The translations under genes were made by a program, and so were the position numbers. 64,000 nt of DNA, taken from the NCBI GenBank assembly GCA_027858915.1, contig JAQIBT010000120.1, forward strand, positions 1 through 64,000. The letters run 5' to 3'. Under the pieces are notes generated by a model that saw nothing but the letters and a program-made list of their open reading frames with translations, searched no databases and was not told where the DNA came from. Within the stretch, counting starts at the first letter, position 1. Each line of letters starts with the position of its first letter. Source of the DNA: Salinisphaera sp. Its GTDB lineage: Bacteria; Pseudomonadota; Gammaproteobacteria; Nevskiales; Salinisphaeraceae. Shown piece after piece: positions 19,362-29,691 of the stretch.

Positions 19362-20528
19362 TTGAAAAACGCAGGGACGCGGTGGCGAATGCTGATCGCC
19401 ACGTGGCTGGTGGCGAGTATGGTCAGCGGCTGCGCAGATACCGGGGGCGGTCATCAGAGGCCGCGAACGACAATGCCCGCGACCAGCACTGGCGCCTCCG
19501 GCACCGAGCCTCTAGCCAAGCGGGCAGTGGTCCACCGCGCGCCGTTGCACACTGACGATCTAGCCAGCCATATGCGACAGGACGCACCACTGCGCTACGT
19601 GGTCAAGCGTGGCGATACGCTGTGGACGATCGCCGGCTACTATCTGGACGATCCCTGGTACTGGCCACAGCTCTGGGATGCCAACCCCGGCATCGCCAAT
19701 CCGCATCTGATCTATCCGGGCGAAGTGCTGGTCCTGACCCGCGCCATGAACGGCCAGCCGGCGCTGTCGGGCGAACGGACCGTGCACTTATCGCCGCGTA
19801 TTCGCGAACAGCCGCTGACCAATGCCATACCGGTCATTCCCTATCAGGCCATCCGGGATTTTCTCGACAGCCCGCAGCTGGTCCGCCAACAGCAGCTCGA
19901 CGCCGCGCCTTACGTGGTGTCGTTCGACGATCAGCATCTGGTCGCCGGCAAGGGTGCGCTGGTCTACCTGCGCGGCGTGTCCCCGGACGGCCCCAGACAA
20001 TATCAGCTGGTGCGCCACGACGGCCCTTATCGCGATGCGACCAGCGGCCGTATTCTCGGCCAGCAGGCGCTACCGGTCGGGCAGGTGACGATTACCGACG
20101 CGCCCGGTGTCGACGCGGTCTCCAGCGGCGTGATCGAGTCCAGCAGCCGCGAGGCCCTGATCGGCGACCGGCTGCTGCCGATCGAGAAAAAGGATCTGGT
20201 CCACGCTTTCTATCCGCAAGCCCCGGCCCGACAGATCGCCACGCATATCATCTCGGTCTACGGCGGCGTGACGGCCATCGGCCAGTACGATGTAGTCACG
20301 CTGGATCGCGGCACGCATGACGGCCTCGCACGTGGCGACGTGCTCAACGTGTTCGCGGCCGGGCGCCATGTGGCGGACCCAGTCGCCGGCGGCTCGGTTA
20401 CGCTGCCGCAGGTCTATGCCGGGCAGCTGATGGTCTTCAAGGCCGAGCCGCGCGTCTGCTTCGCCCTGGTCATGAGCGCCCGACGTGCGATCCATGTCAA
20501 GGATATCGCTCGTTCACCGCGCAACTGA
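19362..20528 (+). CDS. LysM-domain lipoprotein
   Basis: The 388-residue product begins at TTG 19362, after GGGGGAG about 10 bp upstream, giving a short basic N-terminus, a hydrophobic stretch (MLIATWLVASM) and the lipobox VSGC. An ATG at 19389 is an alternative. A LysM peptidoglycan-binding domain spans about 78-125 (YVVKRGDTLWTIAGYYL ... HLIYPGEVLVL). The remainder resembles the conserved LysM proteins encoded divergently from def and upstream of dprA in many gammaproteobacteria. It is probably envelope-associated; the exact role is unknown. Confidence 0.88.
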   Translation: MKNAGTRWRMLIATWLVASMVSGCADTGGGHQRPRTTMPATSTGASGTEPLAKRAVVHRAPLHTDDLASHMRQDAPLRYVVKRGDTLWTIAGYYLDDPWYWPQLWDANPGIANPHLIYPGEVLVLTRAMNGQPALSGERTVHLSPRIREQPLTNAIPVIPYQAIRDFLDSPQLVRQQQLDAAPYVVSFDDQHLVAGKGALVYLRGVSPDGPRQYQLVRHDGPYRDATSGRILGQQALPVGQVTITDAPGVDAVSSGVIESSSREALIGDRLLPIEKKDLVHAFYPQAPARQIATHIISVYGGVTAIGQYDVVTLDRGTHDGLARGDVLNVFAAGRHVADPVAGGSVTLPQVYAGQLMVFKAEPRVCFALVMSARRAIHVKDIARSPRN

Positions 20529-20573
20529 TCGTATGACGCACTCGCAAGCCAACGGTCATCGACTGATGTCGAC

Positions 20574-21683
20574 ATGAGCCATTCGAGCTGGCTGCGCCTG
20601 GCGACGACACCCGGTATCGGCGCTGTCCTGGTCGATCGGCTGATCGAGCGCTACGGCAACCCGGCGGCCGCGCTCGACGCCGGCGATCACGCCTGGCAGG
20701 CGCTGGGTATCCCAACCGCTGCACGGCAAAATCTGGCGCGCGACGATCAGCCCGGCTTAGACGCAGCCGAGCGCTGGCTCGAGCAGCCGGGCCGATATTT
20801 CATCACTCGCGATCATGCATCCTATCCCGGCGCGCTGGCCGATCTGGACCCCGCGCCGCCCTGGCTATATGCCATCGGCGACCTCGATCTATTGGCACGC
20901 CCGGCGATCGCCATCGTCGGCAGCCGCAATCCAACGCATGCTGGCCTGGCCGCTGCGCGCGACTTCGGTCAGGCGCTGGCGGCAGCCGGGCTGGTGGTCG
21001 TCTCCGGCCTGGCGCGCGGGATCGATGGCGCTGCCCACGAAGGCGCTCTGGAGGCCAACGGCATGACGATTGCGGTGTGTGGCACGGGCCTCGACCGGGT
21101 CTATCCAGCCGCCCACCGCGAACTCGCTGCTCGCATCGCCGACCAGGGCTTGCTGGTATCGGAATTCGGACTGGGCACACAACCGGTACGCGGCCACTTT
21201 CCGCGGCGCAACCGCATCATCGCCGGATTGTGCACGGCCACGCTGGTGGTCGAGGCAGCGCGTGCCTCAGGGTCGTTGATCACGGCCCGCATGGCCACCG
21301 CCGCCGGGCGCGAGGTATTTGCCCTGCCGGGATCGATTCACAATCCGCTGGCGCGCGGCTGTCATCAATTGATCCGGGACGGCGCCAAGCTGGTGGAAAC
21401 TACCGATCACATACTCGAAGAGATCGCTGGCGGACTCGACGGCTACCGCTTCAGGCCGGCTACGCCAGGCGATCTACCCGCCGGCGCCTCGCCGGAAGTC
21501 GCCGAGGACGACGCCGATACCACGGCGCTGCTGGCCGCAATCGGCCATGCGCCCGCGCGTATCGATGAACTGGTCGCGCGTACCGGCTGGTCCGCTGAGT
21601 CGGTATCTTCGCGACTATTGATTCTCGAGTTGGAAGGCCGAGTGGTCACCGCGCCCGGGGGCGCCTACCTTCGTTCCGTCTGA
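20574..21683 (+). CDS. dprA: DNA-processing protein DprA
   Basis: DprA protects incoming single-stranded DNA and loads RecA during natural transformation. The 369-residue protein has an N-terminal SAM-like region and the Rossmann DprA core with AIVGSRNPTHAG (about 112-123), VVSGLARGIDGAAHEGAL (about 142-159), CGTGLDRVYP and RGHFPRRNRIIAGL. A C-terminal winged-helix domain (about 310-369) follows. No other competence genes are nearby. Confidence 0.94.
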   Translation: MSHSSWLRLATTPGIGAVLVDRLIERYGNPAAALDAGDHAWQALGIPTAARQNLARDDQPGLDAAERWLEQPGRYFITRDHASYPGALADLDPAPPWLYAIGDLDLLARPAIAIVGSRNPTHAGLAAARDFGQALAAAGLVVVSGLARGIDGAAHEGALEANGMTIAVCGTGLDRVYPAAHRELAARIADQGLLVSEFGLGTQPVRGHFPRRNRIIAGLCTATLVVEAARASGSLITARMATAAGREVFALPGSIHNPLARGCHQLIRDGAKLVETTDHILEEIAGGLDGYRFRPATPGDLPAGASPEVAEDDADTTALLAAIGHAPARIDELVARTGWSAESVSSRLLILELEGRVVTAPGGAYLRSV

Positions 21684-21742
21684 CCTTGGCGATCCATGGG
21701 TCACAGCGTCTGGAAACAAGGACGTGCTAGAGTTGCGCCGAC

Positions 21743-22228
21743 ATGAACGAAAATCTCCTCGACGTTCTTCTCTATCTGTTCGAAAACTTCGCGTTGACGG
21801 CGGCTCTGAACAGCAGCGACGTTGCCGACAATGTGCGTGACGATCTCGACGATGCCGGATTTTTTCCGGACGAAATCGACGACGCGTTTGAATGGTTGCG
21901 CGCAACGCAGCCCGAACAGACCGCGGCCATCACGCCGCCAGCGGCCGACACCATCCGGCTGTATGCAGGCGCCGAACTGCATGTGCTGGATGCCGAGTGC
22001 CGCGGCTACATCGCGCGTCTGGAGCGCGCCGGCGTGCTCAATGCGGGCACGCGCGAACTGGTTATTGATCGCATGATGGCGCTGGCCGAGGACGAACTCG
22101 CAGGCGCCGAGCTTGAGCAACTCAAGTGGGTGATCATGATGGTGCTGTCGTCGACCGACGGCGAGGACGACGCTTATGCGCGCATGGAAGCCCTGTTGCA
22201 CGCAGAAACGCCGGGCGCCAGCCACTGA
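21743..22228 (+). CDS. smg: Smg family protein (DUF494)
   Basis: The 161-residue acidic protein starts MNENLLDVLLYLFENF, typical of Smg/DUF494, and contains LRLYAGAE-like and LEQLKWVIMMVL segments. The family sits between dprA and topA in many gammaproteobacteria, as here. Its function has not been firmly established. Lengths are consistent with the family. Confidence 0.92.
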   Translation: MNENLLDVLLYLFENFALTAALNSSDVADNVRDDLDDAGFFPDEIDDAFEWLRATQPEQTAAITPPAADTIRLYAGAELHVLDAECRGYIARLERAGVLNAGTRELVIDRMMALAEDELAGAELEQLKWVIMMVLSSTDGEDDAYARMEALLHAETPGASH

Positions 22229-22456
22229 CGCGACGCGGCCACCGAAGGCTCGCTGATTGAGCGCGCGCAGGCGCCAACTCCACCGGCGTCGCCGCTTCGT
22301 TCAGTCGCCGGCCAGTTGAAAACCGCTTGCATCGACCGCAACCAACAACCGACCTTCCTTGACGGTAAGCCGTCGCGCATGCTTCAAAGGCTGTGCTAGG
22401 GTCCGCTGCTCTCGAAAAGCCATCCATGATTTTCCAACCATCAGCGTCGTGAACCG

Positions 22457-24979
22457 ATGAGCCGAAATCTCGTCATAGTCGAATCCCCGGCCAAGGCCCG
22501 GACGATCGAGAAATATCTGGGCAAGGACTACGAAGTTCTGGCGTCGTACGGCCATGTGCGGGATCTGATCCCCAAGGAAGGCGCGGTCGATACCGAGCAC
22601 GACTTCGCCATGCGCTACGACGTGATCGATCGCAACGTCAAGCACGTCGACAAAATCGTCAAGAGCCTGAAAAAGTCCGACGCACTGCTGCTGGCGACTG
22701 ACCCGGATCGCGAAGGCGAAGCCATTGCCTGGCATCTGCTCGAGCTGTTGCGCGAGCGGGGTCTGATCGGCGACAAGCCTGTAGCGCGCGTGGTCTTCCA
22801 CGAGATCACCAAGCGCGCAGTCAACCATGCAGTGGCCAACCCGCGCACGATTTCCAACGACCTGGTCAACGCCCAGCAGGCACGCCGCGCACTGGATTAC
22901 CTGGTCGGCTTCAATCTGTCGCCGCTGCTGTGGCGCAAGATCCAGCGCGGTTTGTCGGCCGGTCGTGTGCAGAGCCCTGCCCTGCGCCTGATCTGCGAGC
23001 GCGACGCCGAGATCGACGCGTTCGTCGCCGAGGAATACTGGAAAATCGAGGCCCAGGTAGATAAGGACTCGATCCCCTTCACCGCTCGGCTGAGCCAGCT
23101 CAACGGCGAGAAGGTCTCGCAGTTCACGGTCAACAACCAAGGCAGCGCGGACGAGGCGTTCGAGACGCTGACAAAAGCCGCGAACGGCCAGCTCCGCGTA
23201 GCGAAAGTCGAGAAGAAACAGCGCAAGCGCAATCCCGCACCGCCGTTCACGACCTCTACCCTGCAGCAGGAAGCCGCGCGCAAGCTGGGCTTTACCGCCA
23301 AGCGCACCATGCGCACCGCTCAGAGCCTGTACGAAGGTGTTTCGGTCGACGGCGGCGAAGCCACCGGTCTGATCACCTATATGCGGACCGACTCGGTCAG
23401 CCTGGCCAACGATGCCGTCGCCGAGCTGCGCGACATGATCAGCCAGCGCTATGGCAAGAAGAACTTGCCCGACGCCCCCCGAACGTTCAAGACCAAGTCC
23501 AAGAACGCCCAGGAAGCGCATGAGGCGATCCGCCCCACGGCCAGCGCGCGCATCCCGGACGAGATCAAGACATCGCTGTCGTCGGACCAGTTCCGCCTGT
23601 ACGAGCTGGTCTGGCAGCGGACCGTAGCCAGCCAGATGGTACATGCGCTGTTCGATACGGTTTCTGCAGACCTCGCCGCCGGCGACGGCGGCCAGCATCT
23701 GTTCCGTGCCTCGGGCCGCACCCTGCGCGAACCCGGTTTTCTGTCGGTCTACAAGGAAGGCAAGGACGACGACAAGGGCGACGACGATTCCGACAAGCGT
23801 CTGCCGCATCTGGAAGAAAACGAAATGCTGGCGCTACAGCAGATCGTGCCGACCCAGCATTTCACCGAGCCGCCGCCGCGTTTTACCGAGGCAGCACTCG
23901 TGAAGACGCTGGAAGAATACGATATTGGCCGGCCATCGACCTATGCCTCGATCATCTCCACGCTGCAGGATCGCGAATACGTGGATATGGACGGCAAGGC
24001 CTTCATGCCGACCTCGCTGGGCAAGATCGTCAACAAGTTCCTGACCGATCATTTCACCCGCTATGTGGATTACGAATTCACCGCCAAGCTCGAAGATCGG
24101 CTCGACGCGGTCTCGCGCGGCGAAGAGCAGTGGCAGCCGTTGCTGCGAGAATTCTGGGATCGCTTCTCCGAACAGATCGAGTCCAAACAGGATCTCTCCC
24201 GCGAGGAAGTGGCCCAGGCACGCGAGCTCGGCACCGATCCCGATTCCGGCAAGCCGGTGATCGTGCGGATCGGCCGTTACGGACCGTTCGTACAGATTGG
24301 CACCAAGGACGACGAGGAAAAGCCCAAGTTCGCTGGCCTGCGCAAGGGCCAGGACATGGACAAGATCACGCTCGATGAAGCGTTGTATCTGTTCACCCTG
24401 CCGCGCGATCTGGGTGAAACCGCCGAGGGCGAGCCGATGGTGGTCAATATCGGCCGCTTCGGCCCCTATGTGCGCTACGGCAAGAAATTCGCCTCGCTCA
24501 AGGAAGACGACCCCTATACCGTCTCCAGGGAGCGGGCGTTGGAAGTGGTCGCTGAAAAGAAGGAAGCCGACGCCAAGAAACTGATCAAGCACTTCGAGGC
24601 CGAGAACATCAAGGTCCAGCACGGACCGTTTGGTGTCTATATTACCGACGGCAAGAAGAACGCCAGCGTGCCCAAGGACCAGGAGCCTGCCGATCTGACG
24701 CTTGAGCAGTGTCAGGACATCATCGCCAAGGCACCCGAGAAGAAGAAACGCGGCCGCAAGGGCGCGCCCAAGAAAACCGCGGACAAGACAAGCAGGGCCG
24801 CGGCGAGCAAGGAGACCACCGCCAAATCCAAGGCCACCAAGGCTAAGACAACCAGGAAAGCGGCCACCAGCAAGTCGGCTGCCACGAAGAAAACACCGGC
24901 AAAGAAGACATCGGCCAGCAAGCCGACCAAGGCCAAGAAGCCGGCTACCGGCAAGAGCGGCGATTCAGCAGGCGTCTGA
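22457..24979 (+). CDS. topA: DNA topoisomerase I
   Basis: TopA relaxes negative supercoils. The 840-residue enzyme has the N-terminal TOPRIM domain (LVIVESPAKARTIEKYLG; acidic DPDREGEA near 77) and the catalytic tyrosine in LITYMRTDSVSL (about 299-310). The C-terminus lacks the tetracysteine zinc ribbons of E. coli TopA. It has at least two glycine-rich repeats (RIGRYGPFVQIG and NIGRFGPYVRYG) and a Lys/Ala/Thr tail from about 765. This architecture is known in other proteobacteria. Confidence 0.96.
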   Translation: MSRNLVIVESPAKARTIEKYLGKDYEVLASYGHVRDLIPKEGAVDTEHDFAMRYDVIDRNVKHVDKIVKSLKKSDALLLATDPDREGEAIAWHLLELLRERGLIGDKPVARVVFHEITKRAVNHAVANPRTISNDLVNAQQARRALDYLVGFNLSPLLWRKIQRGLSAGRVQSPALRLICERDAEIDAFVAEEYWKIEAQVDKDSIPFTARLSQLNGEKVSQFTVNNQGSADEAFETLTKAANGQLRVAKVEKKQRKRNPAPPFTTSTLQQEAARKLGFTAKRTMRTAQSLYEGVSVDGGEATGLITYMRTDSVSLANDAVAELRDMISQRYGKKNLPDAPRTFKTKSKNAQEAHEAIRPTASARIPDEIKTSLSSDQFRLYELVWQRTVASQMVHALFDTVSADLAAGDGGQHLFRASGRTLREPGFLSVYKEGKDDDKGDDDSDKRLPHLEENEMLALQQIVPTQHFTEPPPRFTEAALVKTLEEYDIGRPSTYASIISTLQDREYVDMDGKAFMPTSLGKIVNKFLTDHFTRYVDYEFTAKLEDRLDAVSRGEEQWQPLLREFWDRFSEQIESKQDLSREEVAQARELGTDPDSGKPVIVRIGRYGPFVQIGTKDDEEKPKFAGLRKGQDMDKITLDEALYLFTLPRDLGETAEGEPMVVNIGRFGPYVRYGKKFASLKEDDPYTVSRERALEVVAEKKEADAKKLIKHFEAENIKVQHGPFGVYITDGKKNASVPKDQEPADLTLEQCQDIIAKAPEKKKRGRKGAPKKTADKTSRAAASKETTAKSKATKAKTTRKAATSKSAATKKTPAKKTSASKPTKAKKPATGKSGDSAGV

Positions 24980-25016
24980 TGCGCGAAGCAAACGTCCCAC
25001 CACGCCAGGCCGCAGC

Positions 25017-25583
25017 ATGAGCACCGCCTCACCGCATCGGCTTCGGCGTGCCGCCTCGACATTGGCCGCTGGCGGCGTGGTAGCGCACGCGACGGCCGGC
25101 GTCTGGGGGCTGGCCGCCGATGCGCTGAACGCGCAGGCCGTGTTCCGGGTGCTGGCGGCCAAGCAGCGCGACGCGGCGCGCGGGCTGATCGTGATTGCCG
25201 ATGATCCAGCGCATCTGTCGCCGTTTATAAAACCGAGCGCGACCGCGGCCTGGCAGCGGGCAGTAGAGAGCTGGCCAAGTGCCACGACCTGGCTACTGCC
25301 AGCCCGGGCCGATGCGCCCTGGTGGCTCACCGGCGGGCGCGACACCATCGCGCTTCGTGAACCCGCGCACGCGCTGACCCGGGCGTTGACCGCCGAGTTC
25401 GGTGGCGCATTGATTTCGACCAGCGCCAACGTGTCAGGCCGGCCACCGGTACGCTCGGCCTGGTCGGCACGCCGCCAGTTCGGCCACCAGATCGACTTCG
25501 TGCTCGGCGGCGAATGCGATACCCCCGGCCGACCCAGCACGATCCGCGATGCCGTCACCGGCGAGACGCTGCGTGGAGGCTGA
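25017..25583 (+). CDS. tsaC: Threonylcarbamoyl-AMP synthase TsaC
   Basis: TsaC makes threonylcarbamoyl-AMP for t6A37 tRNA modification; TsaD, its pathway partner, is encoded at 33.6-34.7 kb. The 188-residue YrdC-domain protein contains [17 protein letters not shown] (about 21-37) and the signature [15 protein letters not shown] (about 127-141). It is the short TsaC form without a Sua5 domain. The ATG at 25017 follows topA closely; its 3' end overlaps hemF. Confidence 0.93.
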   Translation: MSTASPHRLRRAASTLAAGGVVAHATAGVWGLAADALNAQAVFRVLAAKQRDAARGLIVIADDPAHLSPFIKPSATAAWQRAVESWPSATTWLLPARADAPWWLTGGRDTIALREPAHALTRALTAEFGGALISTSANVSGRPPVRSAWSARRQFGHQIDFVLGGECDTPGRPSTIRDAVTGETLRGG

Positions 25584-26499
25584 GGTATCGCCAGACCGCG
25601 TGGTCGAGACTTTCCGGGCCCTGCAGGACCATATCGCCGACCGACTCGGCGCGCTCGAGCCCGACGCAACTTTTGAGATCGACCGCTGGACCCGCCCAGC
25701 CGGCGGCGACGGCGATACGCGCGTGATCACCAACGGCGCGACCTTCGAACGTGCTGGGGTGAATTTCTCGCGCGTGACCGGCGACAAGCTGCCGGCGTCT
25801 GCCTCGGCGCGCCGGCCAGAACTGGCCGGGCGCTCGTTCCTTGCCACCGGCGTGTCAGTCGTAGCTCATCCGCGCAATCCCTATGTGCCGACGGCGCACG
25901 CCAATATCCGCTTCTTCGTCGCCGAGAAAGAAGACGAGGCGCCGGTCTGGTGGTTTGGTGGCGGCTTCGATCTGACCCCCTTCTATCCGTTTCACGAGGA
26001 TGCTGTTGCCTGGCATCAGGCGGCAAACGCGGCCTGTGCGCCGTTCGGCAACGATCTGTATCCGCGCTTCAAGCATTGGTGCGACGAGTATTTCTATCTG
26101 CCGCACCGCGAAGAGACGCGCGGCATTGGCGGGCTGTTCTTCGACGATTTCGATGAACTGGGCTTTGTCGACTCGTTCGGCTTCGTACAGTCGGTCGGCC
26201 AGGCGTTCATCGACGCCTATACGCCGATTGTCGAACGTCGATACCGGCACGAATACGGCCCGCGCGAGCGCGATTTCCAGCTCTATCGGCGCGGGCGCTA
26301 CGTCGAGTTCAATCTGGTCTACGACCGCGGCACGCTGTTTGGACTGCAATCGCGCGGGCGCGCGGAGTCCATCCTCATGTCGATGCCGCCTCTGGCCTCC
26401 TGGCAATATGGCTTCACGCCCGAACCGGGCAGCCCCGAGGCCGAACTATATACAGGTTTTCTGAAACCACAGGATTGGCTGGCTGCTGCCGGTAGCTGA
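25573..26499 (+). CDS. hemF: Oxygen-dependent coproporphyrinogen III oxidase
   Basis: HemF performs the aerobic oxidative decarboxylation to protoporphyrinogen IX. Conserved segments include [33 protein letters not shown] and [19 protein letters not shown]. The GTG at 25573 aligns best with the usual start; an ATG at 25549 would add eight residues. Either overlaps the tsaC 3' end, implying coupling. Length (about 308 residues) is normal for HemF. Confidence 0.95.
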   Translation: MEAEVSPDRVVETFRALQDHIADRLGALEPDATFEIDRWTRPAGGDGDTRVITNGATFERAGVNFSRVTGDKLPASASARRPELAGRSFLATGVSVVAHPRNPYVPTAHANIRFFVAEKEDEAPVWWFGGGFDLTPFYPFHEDAVAWHQAANAACAPFGNDLYPRFKHWCDEYFYLPHREETRGIGGLFFDDFDELGFVDSFGFVQSVGQAFIDAYTPIVERRYRHEYGPRERDFQLYRRGRYVEFNLVYDRGTLFGLQSRGRAESILMSMPPLASWQYGFTPEPGSPEAELYTGFLKPQDWLAAAGS

Positions 26500-26546
26500 C
26501 GCCATTCGGCAACACGTGGCCAGCCAAAACGGCTAACATCCTGCGT

Positions 26547-27512
26547 ATGCACATCACCCTCACCGAACTGCGCTATCTGGTAGCGCTGGACAAGGAACGA
26601 CACTTCGGGCGCGCCGCCAAGCGCGCCTTTGTCAGCCAGCCGACGCTGTCCGTTGCGGTCAAGAAACTGGAGGGCGAACTGGGCGTTACCGTATTCGAGC
26701 GCAATCGCGGCGAGGCCCGCGTCACGCCGATCGGCCGACGCATCATCGAACAGGCCTACCGCGTGCTCGGCGAGGTCAGCGCCCTGCAGGCGGTGGCCGA
26801 ACAGGGACGCGACGAACTCAAGGGTCCGCTGCGTCTGGGCGTGATCTATACCGTCGGCCCGTACCTGCTGCCGCATCTGATCCCGCGTCTGCACGAATCC
26901 ACACCTGACATGCCGTTGGTGATCGAGGAAAACTTCACCGGCAATCTGACCCAGCAGCTGCGCAACAACGAGTTGGACGCCGCGATCGTGGCCATGCCGT
27001 TTGAGGTATCCGGCCTGTCCAACTGGCCGATCTATGACGAATCATTCGTGGTCGTCATGCCGCACAATCATCCCTGGACCGAACGCGAACAGATACCCGC
27101 CAACGAATTGGCCAATGAAAACCTGTTGCTGCTCGGCGCCGGGCACTGCTTCCGCGATCAGGTGCTGAGCCTGTGCCAGGACTGTCGCGAATCCGACAGC
27201 GCGCGGCGCACCAAGTCCGGCTCCAGCCTGGAAACGATCCGCCACATGGTCGCCAGCGGCCTCGGGGTCACCGTGCTGCCGCAGTCATCGATTCCCAATC
27301 TATCCCAGGAGTCGCGGCTGTTGGAGACACGGCCGTTCGCCGGGGCCGCACCGACCCGGCAGATCGCGATTGCCTGGCGCCGCAGCTTTCCGCGCCCCAA
27401 GGCCATCAGCGCGCTGCGCGACGCCGTGATGCAATGCGATCCCTCGGGCGTCACCCTGCTGCACGGGGCCAGCGCCAGCAACGTCGACGACGGGTTTCTG
27501 GAAGCCGTCTGA
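26547..27512 (+). CDS. oxyR: Peroxide-sensing LysR-type regulator OxyR
   Basis: The 321-residue protein has an N-terminal winged helix (LTELRYLVALDKERHFGRAA) and a LysR substrate-binding domain. The segment GAGHCFRDQVLSLC (about 194-207) contains the two redox cysteines eight residues apart, as in E. coli OxyR Cys199/Cys208, so peroxide sensing by disulfide formation is expected. No catalase or peroxiredoxin gene lies next to it. Confidence 0.93.
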   Translation: MHITLTELRYLVALDKERHFGRAAKRAFVSQPTLSVAVKKLEGELGVTVFERNRGEARVTPIGRRIIEQAYRVLGEVSALQAVAEQGRDELKGPLRLGVIYTVGPYLLPHLIPRLHESTPDMPLVIEENFTGNLTQQLRNNELDAAIVAMPFEVSGLSNWPIYDESFVVVMPHNHPWTEREQIPANELANENLLLLGAGHCFRDQVLSLCQDCRESDSARRTKSGSSLETIRHMVASGLGVTVLPQSSIPNLSQESRLLETRPFAGAAPTRQIAIAWRRSFPRPKAISALRDAVMQCDPSGVTLLHGASASNVDDGFLEAV

Positions 27513-27608
27513 GCCGATTTGCTTCGTATGCGCGCAATCACTCGGGCGTCGCCAGGCCCTGGAGCTGCGATACACTCGCCGCCCATGTACGGTTATCTCG
27601 GGTATTTC

Positions 27609-29534
27609 ATGCGTCTGTTTGTCCTGTCTGTGTTGCTGTTGCTGGCTGGCACAGCGGCGGCAGCCACCGATGCCCAGCGCAGCGAATTCATTGATGCCCT
27701 GAAGGCCGCGCAACACGGGCAGCTGGCCCAGGTAGCCGGCGAAGTCGCCGATCTGCGCAATTATCCGCTCTACGATTACCTGACCGCCGCCGATCTGCGC
27801 TATCAGCTCCAGCATTCGGCAGACGCGGACACCGACAACCGAGTCTCTGCGTTCATCGCCGCCCATCCCGATCTGCCGCCTGCGCGCCGCCTGCGCGGCC
27901 CGTGGCTGGCGAGCCTCGCCAAGCGCGGCCGCTGGCAGGACGTGATCGAACATACGCGGCCCGGCGAAAACACCACGTCCCAGTGCCGGCTGTTGCATGC
28001 ACGAATTGCACTGGGCCAGAGCCCAGTGCAGCAAGCGCTGGCTGTCTACGACGTTGGCCACAGCCAGCCCGACAGCTGCGACCCGGTGTTCGACTGGCTG
28101 CAATCACGCGGCGCGCTGAGCTCGCAGGTCATGCTGGAGCGGGCGCGTAAAGCCGTGCTGGCAGGCCAGTTCGGGCTGGCACGCTATCTGGCGCGGTCAC
28201 TGCCGCCGGCCGCCGCCGACCACACCGCACAATGGCTGAACGTCGCCGAGACGCCGGCACAACTGGCGGATGCCTCGCCGGGCCTGGACGGCGAGGTCGC
28301 CGTCTATGCGTTCAAGCGGCTGGCCCTGCGCGATCTGGATACGGCAGCACAGCTGCTCAAGCCGCTGGTCGCGCGGCTCGGCCTGAGCAATGCACAACGC
28401 TACCAAATGCGGCGCTATGTCGCTCTGCTCTATGCCCAGAATCATCAGCCACAGGCGCTGCTGTGGTTTGCCCGCATCAATCCTGAACGCATCGCCGGCG
28501 ACGAACATGCGCTGGGCTGGGAAATACGTGCGGCGATCTATCAGCAGCGCTGGCCGCTGGTCGTCGACGCTATTCATCAGCTGCCGCCGGACGTGGCCCA
28601 CGACGAGGAATGGCGCTACTGGCTGGCGCGCGCGCTGGCGGCTACCGGCCACAAGGCGCAGGCCCGCTCGCTGTATGCAGCGCTTGCACAGAAGCGCTCT
28701 TACCACGGCTATCTGGCAGCAGACGCGCTGGGCGAAAAATATTCCCTCAACGAACAGCCGGTGCCCGACGACCCCACCATCATGGCCCAGCTGCAAGCCA
28801 GGCCAGCGCTCGCCCGGGCACGTGAACTGCATCAGCTGGGCATGGTCTATGCCGCCAATCGCGAATGGCGAGTGCTGATCCACGGCCTGGACGAAAGTGC
28901 GCTCGCGCAGGCAGCACGTATCGCTTATCAGTGGCAGTGGTACTCACGCGCCATCATCACGTTGGCCAAGGCTGGCTACTGGGACGATCTGGATATCCGC
29001 TATCCGACCCCCTATACAGGCGATGTGGACAACGCCGCCGCGGCCAATAACCTCGATCCCGCCTATATTTTTGCCATCATCCGAACGGAATCGCTTTTTC
29101 AGCCGGACGCCCATTCGCCAGTTGGCGCCCGCGGCCTGATGCAACTCATGCCGGGCACCGCTGCCCATGTCGCGCGCGCGATGGGCCAAAGCCGCCCCGC
29201 GGCCAGCCGACTAAGCGATCCGAGCGTCAACATTCCGCTGGGTTCGCATTATCTGCGACAGATGCTCAACGACTGGAACAACAATCTGGTCCTGGCCACC
29301 GCCAGCTACAACGCCGGGCCGCACAAAATAGCGCAGTGGCTACCCGCAAGCGACATGCCGGCCGATATCTGGATTGCCAATATTCCTTATAACGAAACCC
29401 GCAGTTACGTACAGCGCGCGATGTCGCATATGACCGTGTTCGAAAGCCGGCTTCAGGAATCCGTTGTCCCGCTGGACACACGCCTCAATGCCATCAAGCC
29501 GACGTATCCAGACGACACCGATACCACGTATTGA
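27609..29534 (+). CDS. slt: Soluble lytic murein transglycosylase (Slt70 type)
   Basis: This periplasmic enzyme cleaves peptidoglycan to 1,6-anhydro-muropeptides. The 641-residue protein has a signal peptide (MRLFVLSVLLLLAGTAAAA), a long alpha-superhelical U/L region and a C-terminal GH23 domain. The catalytic glutamate is in IIRTESLFQ (about 483-491), with GARGLMQLMPGTA and the YNAGP motif downstream. ATG 27609 is chosen because it gives a clean signal peptide; ATG 27585 would add eight residues. Confidence 0.93.
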   Translation: MRLFVLSVLLLLAGTAAAATDAQRSEFIDALKAAQHGQLAQVAGEVADLRNYPLYDYLTAADLRYQLQHSADADTDNRVSAFIAAHPDLPPARRLRGPWLASLAKRGRWQDVIEHTRPGENTTSQCRLLHARIALGQSPVQQALAVYDVGHSQPDSCDPVFDWLQSRGALSSQVMLERARKAVLAGQFGLARYLARSLPPAAADHTAQWLNVAETPAQLADASPGLDGEVAVYAFKRLALRDLDTAAQLLKPLVARLGLSNAQRYQMRRYVALLYAQNHQPQALLWFARINPERIAGDEHALGWEIRAAIYQQRWPLVVDAIHQLPPDVAHDEEWRYWLARALAATGHKAQARSLYAALAQKRSYHGYLAADALGEKYSLNEQPVPDDPTIMAQLQARPALARARELHQLGMVYAANREWRVLIHGLDESALAQAARIAYQWQWYSRAIITLAKAGYWDDLDIRYPTPYTGDVDNAAAANNLDPAYIFAIIRTESLFQPDAHSPVGARGLMQLMPGTAAHVARAMGQSRPAASRLSDPSVNIPLGSHYLRQMLNDWNNNLVLATASYNAGPHKIAQWLPASDMPADIWIANIPYNETRSYVQRAMSHMTVFESRLQESVVPLDTRLNAIKPTYPDDTDTTY

Positions 29535-29691
29535 GCCAGCAGACGGCGGTTTCGTCTTATCTGCTGCCAGCCGCCATATGGACAGTTTCAATTGCCGGAG
29601 ATCAGCCGTTGTCGAACCTGCTGCATGCCGTGATGCAACGACTACCGCCGCAGCACCAGCTACCAATGTTGGTGCGCTACGTGAGCGCGCC

